Notes: generated from the letters alone by a model not told the origin. Positions 17,820 through 26,529 are shown, numbered from the stretch's first letter. The stretch is DNA of 64,000 bases from Thermococcus sp. M39 (GCF_012027325.1 NZ_SNUG01000002.1:389211-453210); one strand, 5' to 3'. A program made the numbers and translations.

Positions 17820-18111
17820 CCTCTCTAATCCTGTTGATGGCTTTGTAAAGCTCATCAATACTCGTCTTGTAGACTAGTGTTCTCCCCTGATATTTTGTCA
17901 AAAATCGGACACTTCCACTTTCTTCATCAATTGAGTATTCTATTAGGAGTTTCAGCTTGTCACAGACATCAATGAATTCTTCTAGAGACTTCACTTCTAC
18001 TTCATCACCTTCGAGCTCTTGCATCTTCACCTCTAGAAAAGGAGTGTTAGGGAACAATCTTTTTAGCTCTCTCATTGAATACTTAAATGCATAATCAAAC
18101 CTGTTCACCAT
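17800..18111 (-). CDS. hypothetical protein
   Basis: About 103 aa from the ATG at 18111. I do not recognise the family. It reads as a compact alpha/beta protein: helix (FDYAFKYSMRELKRLF), strand (FLEVKMQELEGDEVEV), helix (LEEFIDVCDKLKLLIEY), then two strands (GSVRFLTKYQGRTLVYKT) and a final helix. Codon use matches its neighbours. It is convergent with the glycosyltransferase gene and divergent from the Sua5 gene, with which it shares a promoter region of under 60 bp. Confidence 0.6.
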   Translation of the reverse strand: MVNRFDYAFKYSMRELKRLFPNTPFLEVKMQELEGDEVEVKSLEEFIDVCDKLKLLIEYSIDEESGSVRFLTKYQGRTLVYKTSIDELYKAINRIREVKESVV

Positions 18112-18167
18112 GAGAAACACCAAGAATATTTTAACTTCTTAGCTAAATAAACTTTGGGAGTGAGAAC

Positions 18168-19193
18168 ATGACAGTTGTAATAAACATGAGAGATGGATTT
18201 GATAAGAGAAAAATCAAAATCGCTGCAAAGTTCATTAGAGATGGTAAACTTGTTGCCTTCCCTACTGAAACAGTATATGGACTAGGAGCTGATGCATTAA
18301 ATGAGAAAGCCGTTAGAAGAATTTTTGAGGCAAAAGGAAGACCAGCCGATAATCCTCTAATTGTCCATATAGCTGATTTTGAGCAGTTGTATGAGCTAGC
18401 GAGAGAAGTCCCCAAAGAAGCTGAAGTTTTGGCGGAACATTTTTGGCCTGGGCCTTTAACTATAGTATTGCCAAAAAAGAACAATGTTCCTAAAGTTACA
18501 ACAGGTGGACTGGATACTGTAGCGATAAGAATGCCCGCTCATGAAATTGCTCTTGGCTTAATTAAAGCAAGCAGAAGACCCATAGCCGCCCCTTCAGCGA
18601 ATATAAGTGGCAAGCCTAGCCCTACTTTGGCAGAACACGTAGTAGATGATTTTTATGGGAGAATAGAGTGCATAATCGACGGAGGAGAAGTGAAAATTGG
18701 AGTTGAGTCCACAGTTCTAGATTTAACGACAAAACCACCAACTCTTTTGAGGCCCGGTGGGTTACCCTTAGAAGAAATTGAGAAAGTTATTGGGAAGGTA
18801 AGGATTCATCCTGTAGTAAAAGGCAAGGCTGTAGATGTTGCAAAAGCTCCCGGGATGAAATACAAACATTATGCCCCAAATGCCCAAGTAATTGTAATTG
18901 AAGGAAGCCGAGAAAGAGTCAAAGAGAAAATTAAGGAGCTTTTAATTGAATATAAGAGAAGAGGGACGAAAGTTGGCGTTATGGCAACAGGAGATTTTTA
19001 TGAGGCTGATGCATATATAAACTTAGGAAACAGCGAGGAAGAAATAGCGAGAAATCTCTTCAGAGCTTTGAGGGAACTTGACAAATCTGGAGTTGATGTG
19101 ATCCTTGCAGAGGGTATAGAGGAGAGAGGCCTCGGATTAGCAGTTATGAACCGTCTTAGAAAAGCTGCGGGATATAAAATAGTTAGAGCGTAA
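18168..19193 (+). CDS. L-threonylcarbamoyladenylate synthase (Sua5/YciO/YrdC)
   Basis: 341 aa. It makes threonylcarbamoyl-AMP from Thr, bicarbonate and ATP for the t6A37 tRNA modification. The N-terminal YrdC domain has FPTETVYGLGADA and KGRPADNPL, plus SANISGKPSPT and the LRPG end motif. A C-terminal Sua5 domain (about residues 230-340) follows a linker containing APGMKYKHYAPNA. The full-length two-domain form is Sua5 rather than the short TsaC. GGGAGTGAG lies just before the ATG. Confidence 0.95.
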   Translation: MTVVINMRDGFDKRKIKIAAKFIRDGKLVAFPTETVYGLGADALNEKAVRRIFEAKGRPADNPLIVHIADFEQLYELAREVPKEAEVLAEHFWPGPLTIVLPKKNNVPKVTTGGLDTVAIRMPAHEIALGLIKASRRPIAAPSANISGKPSPTLAEHVVDDFYGRIECIIDGGEVKIGVESTVLDLTTKPPTLLRPGGLPLEEIEKVIGKVRIHPVVKGKAVDVAKAPGMKYKHYAPNAQVIVIEGSRERVKEKIKELLIEYKRRGTKVGVMATGDFYEADAYINLGNSEEEIARNLFRALRELDKSGVDVILAEGIEERGLGLAVMNRLRKAAGYKIVRA

Positions 19194-19286
19194 ATCTTTT
19201 ATCCACCAAGAGTTAATAAGTTAATAATTTAGAGGGCATAAAATCCAAAGGTTTGGAAAGAATCTAATCACGAAGAGGTGGGAAGT

Positions 19287-20474
19287 TTGCCATTTGATCC
19301 ACTCGCTCCCAGCCCTGAAGACTTAGAGCAGATAGGATACAAACGTATCACGGACGGAAAAATAAAAGAAGGGCTTAAATTTCTCATCAAAGCTGCAAAA
19401 GGATATGAAGAAATAGGAAAACTTACTGATGCTGCGAGAATTTATAAATACGTTGGAATTTCTCTCTTAGACAGAACTAAAGATCCCGAAAAAGCGAGGC
19501 CTTTTCTCATTAAGAGTGCTTATATATACCTTCATTTGATTGAAGAGGAAATTGAGATGCCCGAAATTAATCCTGCAAAGCTTGAAGACTTCTGTTTGAG
19601 TGTGTTGGAGATATTTACTCTCCTAAACGATAAGAGGAATCTAGAAAAATATACCAGAGAATTTGCAGTAATGTACGAAGATTTAGGTAGCGCATACCTT
19701 GATAGCGATGATATTGAATTAGCTATTGAAGCTTATGAGACTGCCTACAGATACTATAAGTTCATTGGGGATATTGATGGAGTGAAAATAACTGCAGAAA
19801 GACTTATTGACTTATATGGCAAATTAGCAGAGCAATACCTCGAAAATGAGCAGTATAAGGAAGCTGGAGACACTTTCTTTAGGCTTGGTTATTTTGTTAA
19901 AGACATATTTGATTACGATTCCCACTTTATAGAAATCCTCGATACTGCTGGAAAAAACTATGAAAGGGCCAGTAAGGAAGCTTATGCTGAGGGGGACTTA
20001 GATCAAACAACCGAAAGACTGCTCAAAGCAGAGTATGCATACCTTTTAGCTAGAAACTTCAACAGAGCAAAGCTTATAGGACTAAATGTCAGCAGAATGC
20101 TCTATCAGCTTGTAGGTAGCTACAGACGTAGCGGTAAGTTTGATAAAGTTGGTGAGAAGCTTATCCAGCTGGCTGAGGCTTTGATTGGCATTGGAAAAAT
20201 CGAAGATAGTATTGAGATATACAAATCTGCCCTAGAAGAATCTGAGGGTAAAATTGACTATAAAGTTGAAATAAGGATAGCTTTGCTGAGATACTTAGCA
20301 GCTAAAAAGGAAGACACCAGCATATTAGAGAGAATAGAGCAAATAGAATTTTACTCAAAGCGTGCCGACTACTTAAAGGCCTTAGAAATCGCAGAAAAGG
20401 TAATCAACGAATATCCAGAGTTAAGAGAAATTAAAAACAAACTGTACCGTGCAGAGGGCATAGTCACTGATTAA
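19287..20474 (+). CDS. TPR/alpha-SNAP-like helical-repeat protein
   Basis: About 395 aa, almost wholly helical, with repeated units of the TPR type: AARIYKYVGISLLDRT, AIEAYETAYRYYKFIGD, AGDTFFRLGYFVKD and IYKSALEESEG. This layout is like soluble NSF attachment proteins and is common in Thermococcales. It is probably a scaffold for protein contacts; no catalytic motif is seen. TTG at 19287 is chosen because GAGGTG lies about 6 nt before it; GTG at 19278 overlaps that site. The stop overlaps the end of the broken winged-helix gene on the other strand. Confidence 0.7.
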   Translation: MPFDPLAPSPEDLEQIGYKRITDGKIKEGLKFLIKAAKGYEEIGKLTDAARIYKYVGISLLDRTKDPEKARPFLIKSAYIYLHLIEEEIEMPEINPAKLEDFCLSVLEIFTLLNDKRNLEKYTREFAVMYEDLGSAYLDSDDIELAIEAYETAYRYYKFIGDIDGVKITAERLIDLYGKLAEQYLENEQYKEAGDTFFRLGYFVKDIFDYDSHFIEILDTAGKNYERASKEAYAEGDLDQTTERLLKAEYAYLLARNFNRAKLIGLNVSRMLYQLVGSYRRSGKFDKVGEKLIQLAEALIGIGKIEDSIEIYKSALEESEGKIDYKVEIRIALLRYLAAKKEDTSILERIEQIEFYSKRADYLKALEIAEKVINEYPELREIKNKLYRAEGIVTD

Positions 20475-20689
20475 TTCCCGCCCTTCTGTATCCCCTCCTT
20501 CTTGTGTCTCCTAAAAAGAAAACCTCCTCAACAAGTCCTTTCTGCTTCAGAATTCTCAACGCATAGCGAACGGTTCTTTCCGAAAGAGACGTCAGACGGG
20601 CAATTTCCTTAGAAGAGAGCGGTCTCTCACTTAAGCTCTCAAAAACTCGTATTGCTGAGGTAGGTAAAGCAAACTACATCCCCCCTCAT
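20464..20689 (-). pseudogene. frameshifted winged-helix (MarR/ArsR-like) DNA-binding protein
   Basis: From ATG at 20689 (behind GGTGGTGA) the frame gives MRGDVVC and then runs to a stop. One base out of frame, from about 20668 to the TGA at 20464-20466, a clear winged-helix domain follows: helix LSSKEIARLTSLSERTVRYA, then LRILKQKGLVEEVFF and a basic tail. The total length is one base more than a multiple of three, and removing one T of the TTT in the GCTTTACC region restores a smooth 74-aa protein. No start codon opens the second frame. It is either a real mutation or a sequencing error. Confidence 0.75.
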
Positions 20690-20751
20690 CGTCACCACCA
20701 CTGAAAAGTAGAAAAGAGAAGTTATAAAGTTTCCGATTAAGGCAAAATTCA

Positions 20752-21171
20752 TCATTCCCTCGGCTTAAGTGAAACTCTTGGAAGTGGAATATGGTAAGGT
20801 AGCTTCATGTCCTTGGCAGCAACCATCAAGAGCGGAGTAATTTCGTTTGTTATGAAATTAACAATCTCCGCAAACATTTCTGGCCTAACTTTCTTTTCCT
20901 TTTCCCAAAGATCGAGAACTTCATCAATCTGCTCTTTTTGAGGTGGCAGATAGAACACCATCCCCTTAACTACTGCACTTGCAATCTCGGGGCGATAGTT
21001 TATTCTATACTCAAAAAGCACTTCAATTCCATTTACTTTTCCAGTGGGCATTCGTATTTCTCCCAGCCTAACCTCTTCAATCTGTGGAGAGAGATTAACT
21101 TCAACCCTGCCAACCACTCCACCTTTCTTTTCAATTTCTATTTTTGTAATGTTTATTCCCAACACTGGCAT
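20752..21171 (-). CDS. conserved archaeal protein, possibly SecB-like
   Basis: 139 aa from the ATG at 21171 (GGTGA 5 nt upstream). Long beta-strands (NITKIEIEKKGGVVG, VRLGEIRMPTGKVNGIEV, FEYRINYRPEIASAVVKG) are followed by a long helix with IVNFITNEITPLL and a proline-rich end LPYHIPLPRV. The architecture, four strands then a helix ending in PIPLP, resembles SecB-like chaperones and the archaeal MJ0357-type proteins. That assignment rests on remembered pattern only. It is divergent from the nucleotidyltransferase gene. Confidence 0.6.
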   Translation of the reverse strand: MPVLGINITKIEIEKKGGVVGRVEVNLSPQIEEVRLGEIRMPTGKVNGIEVLFEYRINYRPEIASAVVKGMVFYLPPQKEQIDEVLDLWEKEKKVRPEMFAEIVNFITNEITPLLMVAAKDMKLPYHIPLPRVSLKPRE

Positions 21172-21262
21172 CTTTTTCACCACTTCAACTTCAACCGATG
21201 CTTATAAAACCTTATTGGTTCCGTTAGCTAAAGGTTAAAAGTCTATGTGAGTATTCTAAATC

Positions 21263-21970
21263 ATGCCAAGAGAAAAAGTTGTTCGTGTCTGGGATGAGCG
21301 AGAGATAGTGTATCCTCCGAAAAGATGGCGCTATTTGTGGGAAAAGCGAGAGAAAGCGTTGCAGATTATGGAACGCTTAGCTCAGTTTGACCCTCACGTT
21401 TATGGAAGCGTTGCGAGGGGAGATGTTAGGAAAGATAGCGATATCGATATTGTTATTCCTTACAAAGTGCCAAGCTATCTAATTGAGCTTGCTCTTGAAG
21501 GGATACCAATTCAAGCGAGAAGAATTGTTATGGCAACCCCTTGGCATCTTATAAAGGGCCATATTGAAATTGACGAAGAAACAACTGTAACATTCTTTTT
21601 GACAAATCCAACAGATAAAGAGTTGGAATTCTACAAATGGGGTGGAATGGTTGATATCTGGGGAGTAAAAACCAAGCAGAGGGTTCCAGGAGTTAATAAA
21701 AAGCTGATTTTGATTATTCCGACAGAAAAGGGACATATTGAGAGAGAGGTTGTTGGAAGGGAAAGCGAGGTTGCAAAGATTTTAGGAGTTAGTGTGGAGC
21801 TTGTTAAGGAGAGAGTGCACATCCTAACTAGGAGAGATGCAATTGGAAGGACAGGAATTTACCTCAACGAAGAAGTCCCAGACTGGATGAGCTTTGAGGA
21901 AGCCTTAAAGATGATAGCTGACAGAGACCCGAACATTAGGAGGAAAGTCAGGGAGAGCGGAGGAATTTAA
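21263..21970 (+). CDS. nucleotidyltransferase-domain protein
   Basis: 235 aa. The Pol beta-type signature GSVARGDVRKDSDIDIVI (residues about 51-68) supplies the GS and DxD motifs that bind nucleotide and metal. The rest is archaeal-specific: ETTVTFFLTNPTDKELEFYKWGG, then a helix-turn-helix-like C-terminus (EVAKILGVSVELVKERVHIL). The last feature hints at nucleic acid binding. Substrate unknown. A TATA-like TTAAAAG lies about 25 nt before the ATG without a clear ribosome binding site, so a leaderless message is likely. It overlaps the convergent cyclase gene by 4 bp. Confidence 0.8.
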   Translation: MPREKVVRVWDEREIVYPPKRWRYLWEKREKALQIMERLAQFDPHVYGSVARGDVRKDSDIDIVIPYKVPSYLIELALEGIPIQARRIVMATPWHLIKGHIEIDEETTVTFFLTNPTDKELEFYKWGGMVDIWGVKTKQRVPGVNKKLILIIPTEKGHIEREVVGRESEVAKILGVSVELVKERVHILTRRDAIGRTGIYLNEEVPDWMSFEEALKMIADRDPNIRRKVRESGGI

Positions 21971-22530
21971 AGTAGCGCAATAGCCCTAACTGGACTTCCG
22001 GAGCCGTTTTTAATTTTAAGCGGAAATGCAATGAAAGTAAAGTTTTTCCCAATCAGCTTTTCAAGGTTTGTCAAGTTTTCAAAAATTGGAATCTCAGCAG
22101 AGAGAAGAGTTCTATGGACTTCTTCGTTACCAATGCTCATTCCATCGGTTCCAACAGCTTTAACCCTAGCATTGACTAAAAACTCAGCAAGTTCTACACT
22201 TAGCTCTCTACCTCCAGAATAAAATAGTACAATCTTGCCTTCTAAATCTGTTTTAGGGACTTCTTCAATAGTTATCTCACCTTGACCGTCAGAAGTGTCA
22301 ATAACAACAGCTTTTCCAAAGAACTTCTCCAAAGGCAGCACATCTATTGTTTTCCCACCTTTTATGAAGTGTGCTGGAGCGTCAACATGAGTTCCGCTGT
22401 GCTCTCCAAAACAGAGGAGATTCATGTAATATCCGTCCTTTTCAAGGCTTGCCCATTCTTTAATTTTAATTCCTGGGTCACCGGCATAAACCTCAAGCTC
22501 TTCGCTCAAGGTTTTTGTTAAATCTATCAT
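21967..22530 (-). CDS. cyclase family protein (kynurenine formamidase-like metal hydrolase)
   Basis: 187 aa. The HSGTHVDAPAHF motif (about residues 49-60) provides the metal-binding His and Asp residues of the PF04199 cyclase/formamidase fold. DLTKTLSEELEVYAGDPG at the start and VKAVGTDGMSIG later are also typical. Members include kynurenine formamidase and isatin hydrolase; the substrate here is not determined. The second of two adjacent ATGs (22530) is 5 nt after GGAGG. It is divergent from the adenosylhomocysteinase gene, with under 60 bp between starts. Confidence 0.88.
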   Translation of the reverse strand: MIDLTKTLSEELEVYAGDPGIKIKEWASLEKDGYYMNLLCFGEHSGTHVDAPAHFIKGGKTIDVLPLEKFFGKAVVIDTSDGQGEITIEEVPKTDLEGKIVLFYSGGRELSVELAEFLVNARVKAVGTDGMSIGNEEVHRTLLSAEIPIFENLTNLEKLIGKNFTFIAFPLKIKNGSGSPVRAIALL

Positions 22531-22588
22531 CATGTCCTCCACCAATCAATTTTTAACATCTAAACCTTAAAAGTGAGCGGGTGATGTT

Positions 22589-23854
22589 ATGGACTGCACG
22601 AAAGATTATTGTGTCAAAGACATTAACTTGGCTCCGGAAGGAGAGAAGAAAATTGACTGGGTTTCTCGCTTTATGCCCGTCCTCCAGAGTATAAGAAAGG
22701 ATTTCAAGAAAGAAAAGCCGTTTAAAGGCGTTAAGATTACTGCTTGCTTGCACTTGGAAATGAAGACTGCTTTCCTTCTTCTCACGCTAAAAGCCGGAGG
22801 AGCAGAGGTTTCAGCAACTGCAAGCAATCCTCTAAGTACTCAAGATGATGTTGTCGCGGCTTTAGCTAAGGCTGGTGTTAAAGTTTATGCAATAAGAGGG
22901 GAAGATAGAGAGCAGTATTATGAATTCATGCATAAAGCCCTCGACATAAAGCCAAACATCCTCATAGATGATGGAGCAGACATGATAAGCGTTGTCCACA
23001 GAGAAAGGCAAGAACTCATTGACAATATTTGGGGAGCCAGCGAGGAAACGACAACTGGAGTTATCCGCTTAAGGGCGATGGAAAAAGATGGAGTGCTTAG
23101 ATTCCCAATCATAGCTGTCAATGATTCATATACAAAGTATTTATTCGACAATCGCTATGGAACTGGTCAGTCAACATGGGACGGCATAATAAGAACTACC
23201 AACCTTCTTGTGGCTGGTAAAAACGTCGTTGTCGTCGGCTATGGCTGGTGCGGAAGAGGAATAGCAATGAGGGCAAGAGGGTTTGGAGCGACAGTTATAG
23301 TGGTTGAAGTTGATCCAATTAGGGCATTAGAAGCAAGGATGGATGGCTTTTTAGTCATGCCGATGAAGGAAGCAGCTAAGATTGGAGACATTTTCATCAC
23401 TGCAACCGGTGATATAAACTGCATCCGCAAAGAGCATTTTGAAGTTATGAAGGATGGAGTGATTTTAGCTAATGCTGGGCATTTTGATGTGGAGATTTCA
23501 AAACCTGACCTGGAGTCTTTAGCTATTGAGATCAGCAATCCAAGGCCTAACATAACCGAATACAAGCTCAAAGATGGGAGAAGATTATACCTGCTTGCAG
23601 AAGGGCGTTTGGTAAACTTAGCGGCAGCAGATGGACATCCAGCTGAGATTATGGACATGAGCTTTGCTCTGCAAGCTATGGCTGCTAAATACATTAAAGA
23701 TAACCACGAGAGGCTTGAGCCAAAAGTCTACGTTTTGCCGAGAGAAATTGATGAGATGGTAGCGAGGATTAAGTTAGCAGCTATGGGAATTGAGATTGAA
23801 CAGCTGACAGAAGAACAAAAGAAATACTTGGAAAGCTGGGAGCACGGGACTTAA
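22589..23854 (+). CDS. ahcY: Adenosylhomocysteinase
   Basis: 421 aa, the archaeal length. It reversibly hydrolyses S-adenosylhomocysteine to adenosine and homocysteine, keeping methylation going. [11 protein letters not shown], the [14 protein letters not shown] segment, [20 protein letters not shown] and the NAD-binding [13 protein letters not shown] are all present, as is the NAGHFDVEI segment. GGGTGATGTT precedes the ATG. Its stop overlaps the stop of the convergent membrane-protein gene. Confidence 0.97.
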   Translation: MDCTKDYCVKDINLAPEGEKKIDWVSRFMPVLQSIRKDFKKEKPFKGVKITACLHLEMKTAFLLLTLKAGGAEVSATASNPLSTQDDVVAALAKAGVKVYAIRGEDREQYYEFMHKALDIKPNILIDDGADMISVVHRERQELIDNIWGASEETTTGVIRLRAMEKDGVLRFPIIAVNDSYTKYLFDNRYGTGQSTWDGIIRTTNLLVAGKNVVVVGYGWCGRGIAMRARGFGATVIVVEVDPIRALEARMDGFLVMPMKEAAKIGDIFITATGDINCIRKEHFEVMKDGVILANAGHFDVEISKPDLESLAIEISNPRPNITEYKLKDGRRLYLLAEGRLVNLAAADGHPAEIMDMSFALQAMAAKYIKDNHERLEPKVYVLPREIDEMVARIKLAAMGIEIEQLTEEQKKYLESWEHGT

Positions 23855-24264
23855 CTTCGCTCCCCATCATTATTTTTAAGTAAACCATCCAGCAGTGCTT
23901 CGATATCTGAGCCGAAGAGAACTACAATTAAAGCGCTAATTCCTGCTAAACTTCCCCAAAACACTGCCATTTTTGAGTAGTATTTGCTGAGTCCTGTTAA
24001 TCCATAGAACACAGCTACAATTACCACTGCCTCTAAAAGTCCCGCAGCTTTTCCTTTTAACTTAAAATATCCATAGAGAGTCATAGCTAAAACAATTGAA
24101 ACGAAAGGTGCTGCTATATATCTTACATATTCTCTAAGGAGCAGAGTTCTCGAAGGCTCTTTTGCAATTAAAAAGAAAACCATAGTCCAATATACAATGC
24201 ACAATATTAAAAGGAGGAAAAGGCGGTGTTTTGTAAGTGTGTCATTTTGATAGCTCTTACTCAT
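23851..24264 (-). CDS. small four-helix membrane protein of the archaeocin-like cluster
   Basis: 137 aa with about four predicted membrane segments (roughly residues 15-35, 45-65, 75-95 and 98-118) and short charged ends. No family recognised. It is the last gene of a same-strand run that starts with the cysteine-rich secreted protein at 26318 and contains three more small membrane proteins. The ribosome binding site is weak. By position it could provide self-immunity or export for the cysteine-rich product, but its sequence does not show this. Confidence 0.7.
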   Translation of the reverse strand: MSKSYQNDTLTKHRLFLLLILCIVYWTMVFFLIAKEPSRTLLLREYVRYIAAPFVSIVLAMTLYGYFKLKGKAAGLLEAVVIVAVFYGLTGLSKYYSKMAVFWGSLAGISALIVVLFGSDIEALLDGLLKNNDGERS

Positions 24265-24349
24265 TGCTTACTACCCCGAAAGGCGCTCTAGCATCCCTCT
24301 AATCCCAAGCCTCCGGTGAAAGCCTACGTTTGAATACATTTTTCATCCC

Positions 24350-24682
24350 TTAACTATTGGTTTTGGATGGCTGGTTGACGGAATATATTATTAGCGATAT
24401 AGGTATCCAAAAGGCTATACCCATTGCAAAAACTAGTAAATCTCTACCGGTTAGTGTTCCCACAAAATATTTTGCTATCGCCATTAGAAGGTACCAAAGA
24501 ACTATAGCAAATGGTGCTAGTGCTTTAAGCTTAATTGCAAAAGCATAGCAGACTATTCCTATCATAATTACCGCTAAAGTATCCAAAAATGGCTCATTCC
24601 TAAGTAAAGACAAGCCAAAGATAACATACAAAAAGAGCGGAATAAATACTAACCATCTCCCATCTACACCCACTTTCCTCAT
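24350..24682 (-). CDS. small four-helix membrane protein of the archaeocin-like cluster
   Basis: 110 aa with about four hydrophobic segments (roughly 10-27, 34-51, 54-74 and 82-102), linked by very short loops. A GGAGGTCTAAG ribosome binding site precedes the ATG. Only 18 bp separate it from the upstream membrane-protein gene, which suggests co-translation. No catalytic motif and no recognised family. It shares size and layout with the flanking three membrane proteins, which may be diverged paralogues or subunits of one complex. Confidence 0.7.
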   Translation of the reverse strand: MRKVGVDGRWLVFIPLFLYVIFGLSLLRNEPFLDTLAVIMIGIVCYAFAIKLKALAPFAIVLWYLLMAIAKYFVGTLTGRDLLVFAMGIAFWIPISLIIYSVNQPSKTNS

Positions 24683-24700
24683 CTTAGACCTCCTCCGTTT

Positions 24701-25102
24701 CTAATTCTGATTACCTGCTTTATGGCGATAGTAATCGACGACGGTTTCATATATTGCGACGACTCCTAATAATACCACCCACAGGGCCCCCAATATGACA
24801 TCTTGCAAATCAAGTCCGTACAAAAAGTCTATTGCCCCAAGAGTAGCAATGTAACTTATGATGCCCGCAATTAACGTCCTTACTAAATTATGAAGGCTTG
24901 TTTTTCTTTCCAGAATCACGTAAGTGACGATAAACATGCCCAGCAGTACTGCAGAAAGTGGTGCAAAAAATTTCATGAAGCTCACGAATTCTGCAACACT
25001 TCTTCCGTCAATCATAAACATTACGAAAAGACATGCAGTAATAAGGAAAAAGAAAAACAGCATTCTGAGAATCAAAGTCTTTGATGTTATGTTAGCAGAC
25101 AT
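24701..25102 (-). CDS. small four-helix membrane protein of the archaeocin-like cluster
   Basis: 133 aa, about four membrane segments (12-31, 43-63, 72-90 and 102-119), ending in a basic tail. AAGGAGGG lies 7 nt before the ATG, one of the strongest ribosome binding sites in the cluster. It is separated from the upstream membrane gene by 131 bp that contain a possible IS200/IS605-type end. No family recognised. Helix content and order match the other three membrane proteins of the run. Confidence 0.72.
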   Translation of the reverse strand: MSANITSKTLILRMLFFFFLITACLFVMFMIDGRSVAEFVSFMKFFAPLSAVLLGMFIVTYVILERKTSLHNLVRTLIAGIISYIATLGAIDFLYGLDLQDVILGALWVVLLGVVAIYETVVDYYRHKAGNQN

Positions 25103-25168
25103 TCAAATCCCTCCTTACGGGGCTATTGATTGACATCACAGTATGTCCCCTCTTCTTCACAACATCTG

Positions 25169-25201
25169 ACCTCCCCCCGTCCTCAAGGGCGAGACTTTCG
25201 G
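25169..25201. repeat. possible IS200/IS605-like element end (solo scar)
   Basis: The segment contains CGTCC-TCAA-GGGCG (25178-25191), a short hairpin, flanked by CTCCCC on one side and GACTTTCGG on the other. This resembles the conserved right end and omega-RNA scaffold of TnpB-bearing IS200/IS605 elements (CTCCCC, GCCCTCAAGGGCGGGG, CTTTC). On the minus strand, the bases before it can be read as a short TnpB-tail-like peptide. No transposase gene remains nearby. The resemblance is from memory and is not proven. Confidence 0.35.
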
Positions 25202-25233
25202 ATAGGTAGCAGCTTTGAGCCACTCCATTGAAT

Positions 25234-25608
25234 TCAAACCTTTCTATCGTTTTTTGCATGTTCGTAATTAGCTATAATAAGCACTATGGCATAAACTAAC
25301 AATATAGGCAATAATGGAAAAGCCCAAGCTTTATAGCCAAATATAAGGGCTCCAGCGCTAGAGAAAACACCTACTGCCAGGGTTACTGAAATGGCATCCT
25401 TAAGGTGCTCGGGAAGAGATGCCAGCTTACTGTACCTACTGGCAAAGAGGTAAAAGGCAATGGACGCAATAGAAGCGAGAATATAGCATGTTAGCGCGCT
25501 TACTGCATCTTTCATATCTGCTTGTCCTGTGATGAAGAGGACAAAGATAGAAATAATGACAAAAAGTGACACAATGAATCCCCTGACTAACAGGTTCTTT
25601 AACAACAT
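25234..25608 (-). CDS. small four-helix membrane protein of the archaeocin-like cluster
   Basis: 124 aa from the ATG at 25608, with about four hydrophobic segments (8-28, 37-55, 70-90 and 96-114). Longer in-frame starts overlap the end of the upstream gene and add polar residues. A run of seven G two bases before the ATG acts as the only ribosome-binding-like sequence. It begins 12 bp after the cysteine-rich gene ends, so the two are almost surely co-transcribed. That makes it the best candidate for a dedicated partner or immunity protein. Confidence 0.72.
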   Translation of the reverse strand: MLLKNLLVRGFIVSLFVIISIFVLFITGQADMKDAVSALTCYILASIASIAFYLFASRYSKLASLPEHLKDAISVTLAVGVFSSAGALIFGYKAWAFPLLPILLVYAIVLIIANYEHAKNDRKV

Positions 25609-25619
25609 AACCCCCCCAA

Positions 25620-26318
25620 TTATGGTGCTGTATCCATACAAAATGTTCCATATTCGACACAACGATTACAGGCTTCATAGCACCAAGGACATTCACTCAG
25701 AACACATCCAAGGAAATATGCCAGGTTGCCTGTCCATACACATGCGCCACAACATGCTATAGTACAGGGTATGTTATAATCTCTACTACAGCAATAGGAC
25801 ATGCAAAGGAAGGCGCAGTCTGCATCACTGGAACATTCGTGTTTACAGGTGCTTAAGGGTGTTACCTCACCATTTGTAGTCACAGCTTTAGTCGTTATTC
25901 TTTTGTTATCCTCTGAAGTTGTGAATTCTAACAGGTAGCTTCTTGTCTTAACTCCTTGAACTGGTTTTGAGAATTCATAATAAGCTATCACGTGCTTGCC
26001 ATCTTTTAAGGGAATCCCCATGGCAAGCATTGTTATCTTTTCGCCGCTGTAATCTACTGTGTGCTTTACTATTTTGACGTTCTTATAATCAACCTCCCAG
26101 GGCTTTGCTAATCCTCGTATATCCTTACTTAAAACTGCCTTAAAGAACACGTGAATCCTCGACCAGTTTTCTGGTGTTTTCTCTACGGGCTTAACTGCCT
26201 TAAAAGGATTTACACAACCCTTAACTTCTGGAAGCTTTGGATTGTTCAAAGCATACGCTGCATACGCTCCAACCAAAAGCAACACCACAAACATGCCCAA
26301 CAATGCCCTTCTCCTCAT
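25620..26318 (-). CDS. secreted cysteine-rich protein, candidate halocin C8-like archaeocin precursor
   Basis: 232 aa from the ATG at 26318. Residues 1-24 are a signal or anchor segment (RRR, then LLGMFVVLLLVGAYAAYA). Residues about 50-155 form a beta-rich middle domain (IVKHTVDYSGEKITMLAMG, HVIAYYEFSKPV). Residues 158-227 hold 16 cysteines, including CC pairs and spaced CxxxC pairs, and end EACNRC...C. The three-part layout (signal, about 100-aa globular domain, cysteine-rich tail) recalls the halocin C8 precursor, where the N-terminal part is the immunity protein and the tail is the mature peptide. Ten G residues precede the start. Homology is inferred by eye; other disulphide-rich surface proteins remain possible. 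Confidence 0.7.
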   Translation of the reverse strand: MRRRALLGMFVVLLLVGAYAAYALNNPKLPEVKGCVNPFKAVKPVEKTPENWSRIHVFFKAVLSKDIRGLAKPWEVDYKNVKIVKHTVDYSGEKITMLAMGIPLKDGKHVIAYYEFSKPVQGVKTRSYLLEFTTSEDNKRITTKAVTTNGEVTPLSTCKHECSSDADCAFLCMSYCCSRDYNIPCTIACCGACVWTGNLAYFLGCVLSECPWCYEACNRCVEYGTFCMDTAP

Positions 26319-26529
26319 CCGCCCCCCCCCCAACGGACTATCATATAAATTTTGCAACCAAAAATTATAAAAATTTCGTGAACTAAAAGTTTAAAACCTG
26401 ACAAAATTCAGATGAGGTATTAGTATTAATCCTAAAACAACTTAAAGAAGTATCCATATCACAGTGTCTTAGAGAGCACAAAGACAGTAAGAGTAATACT
26501 TAAAACTACCCTTGAAACTACTTTCGGTT

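Noticed and set aside
24265-24349. Possible second IS-like end between membrane genes
   Set aside because: It has GC-rich short words such as CCTCCGGTGAAAGCC, but no hairpin or boundary that I can support.
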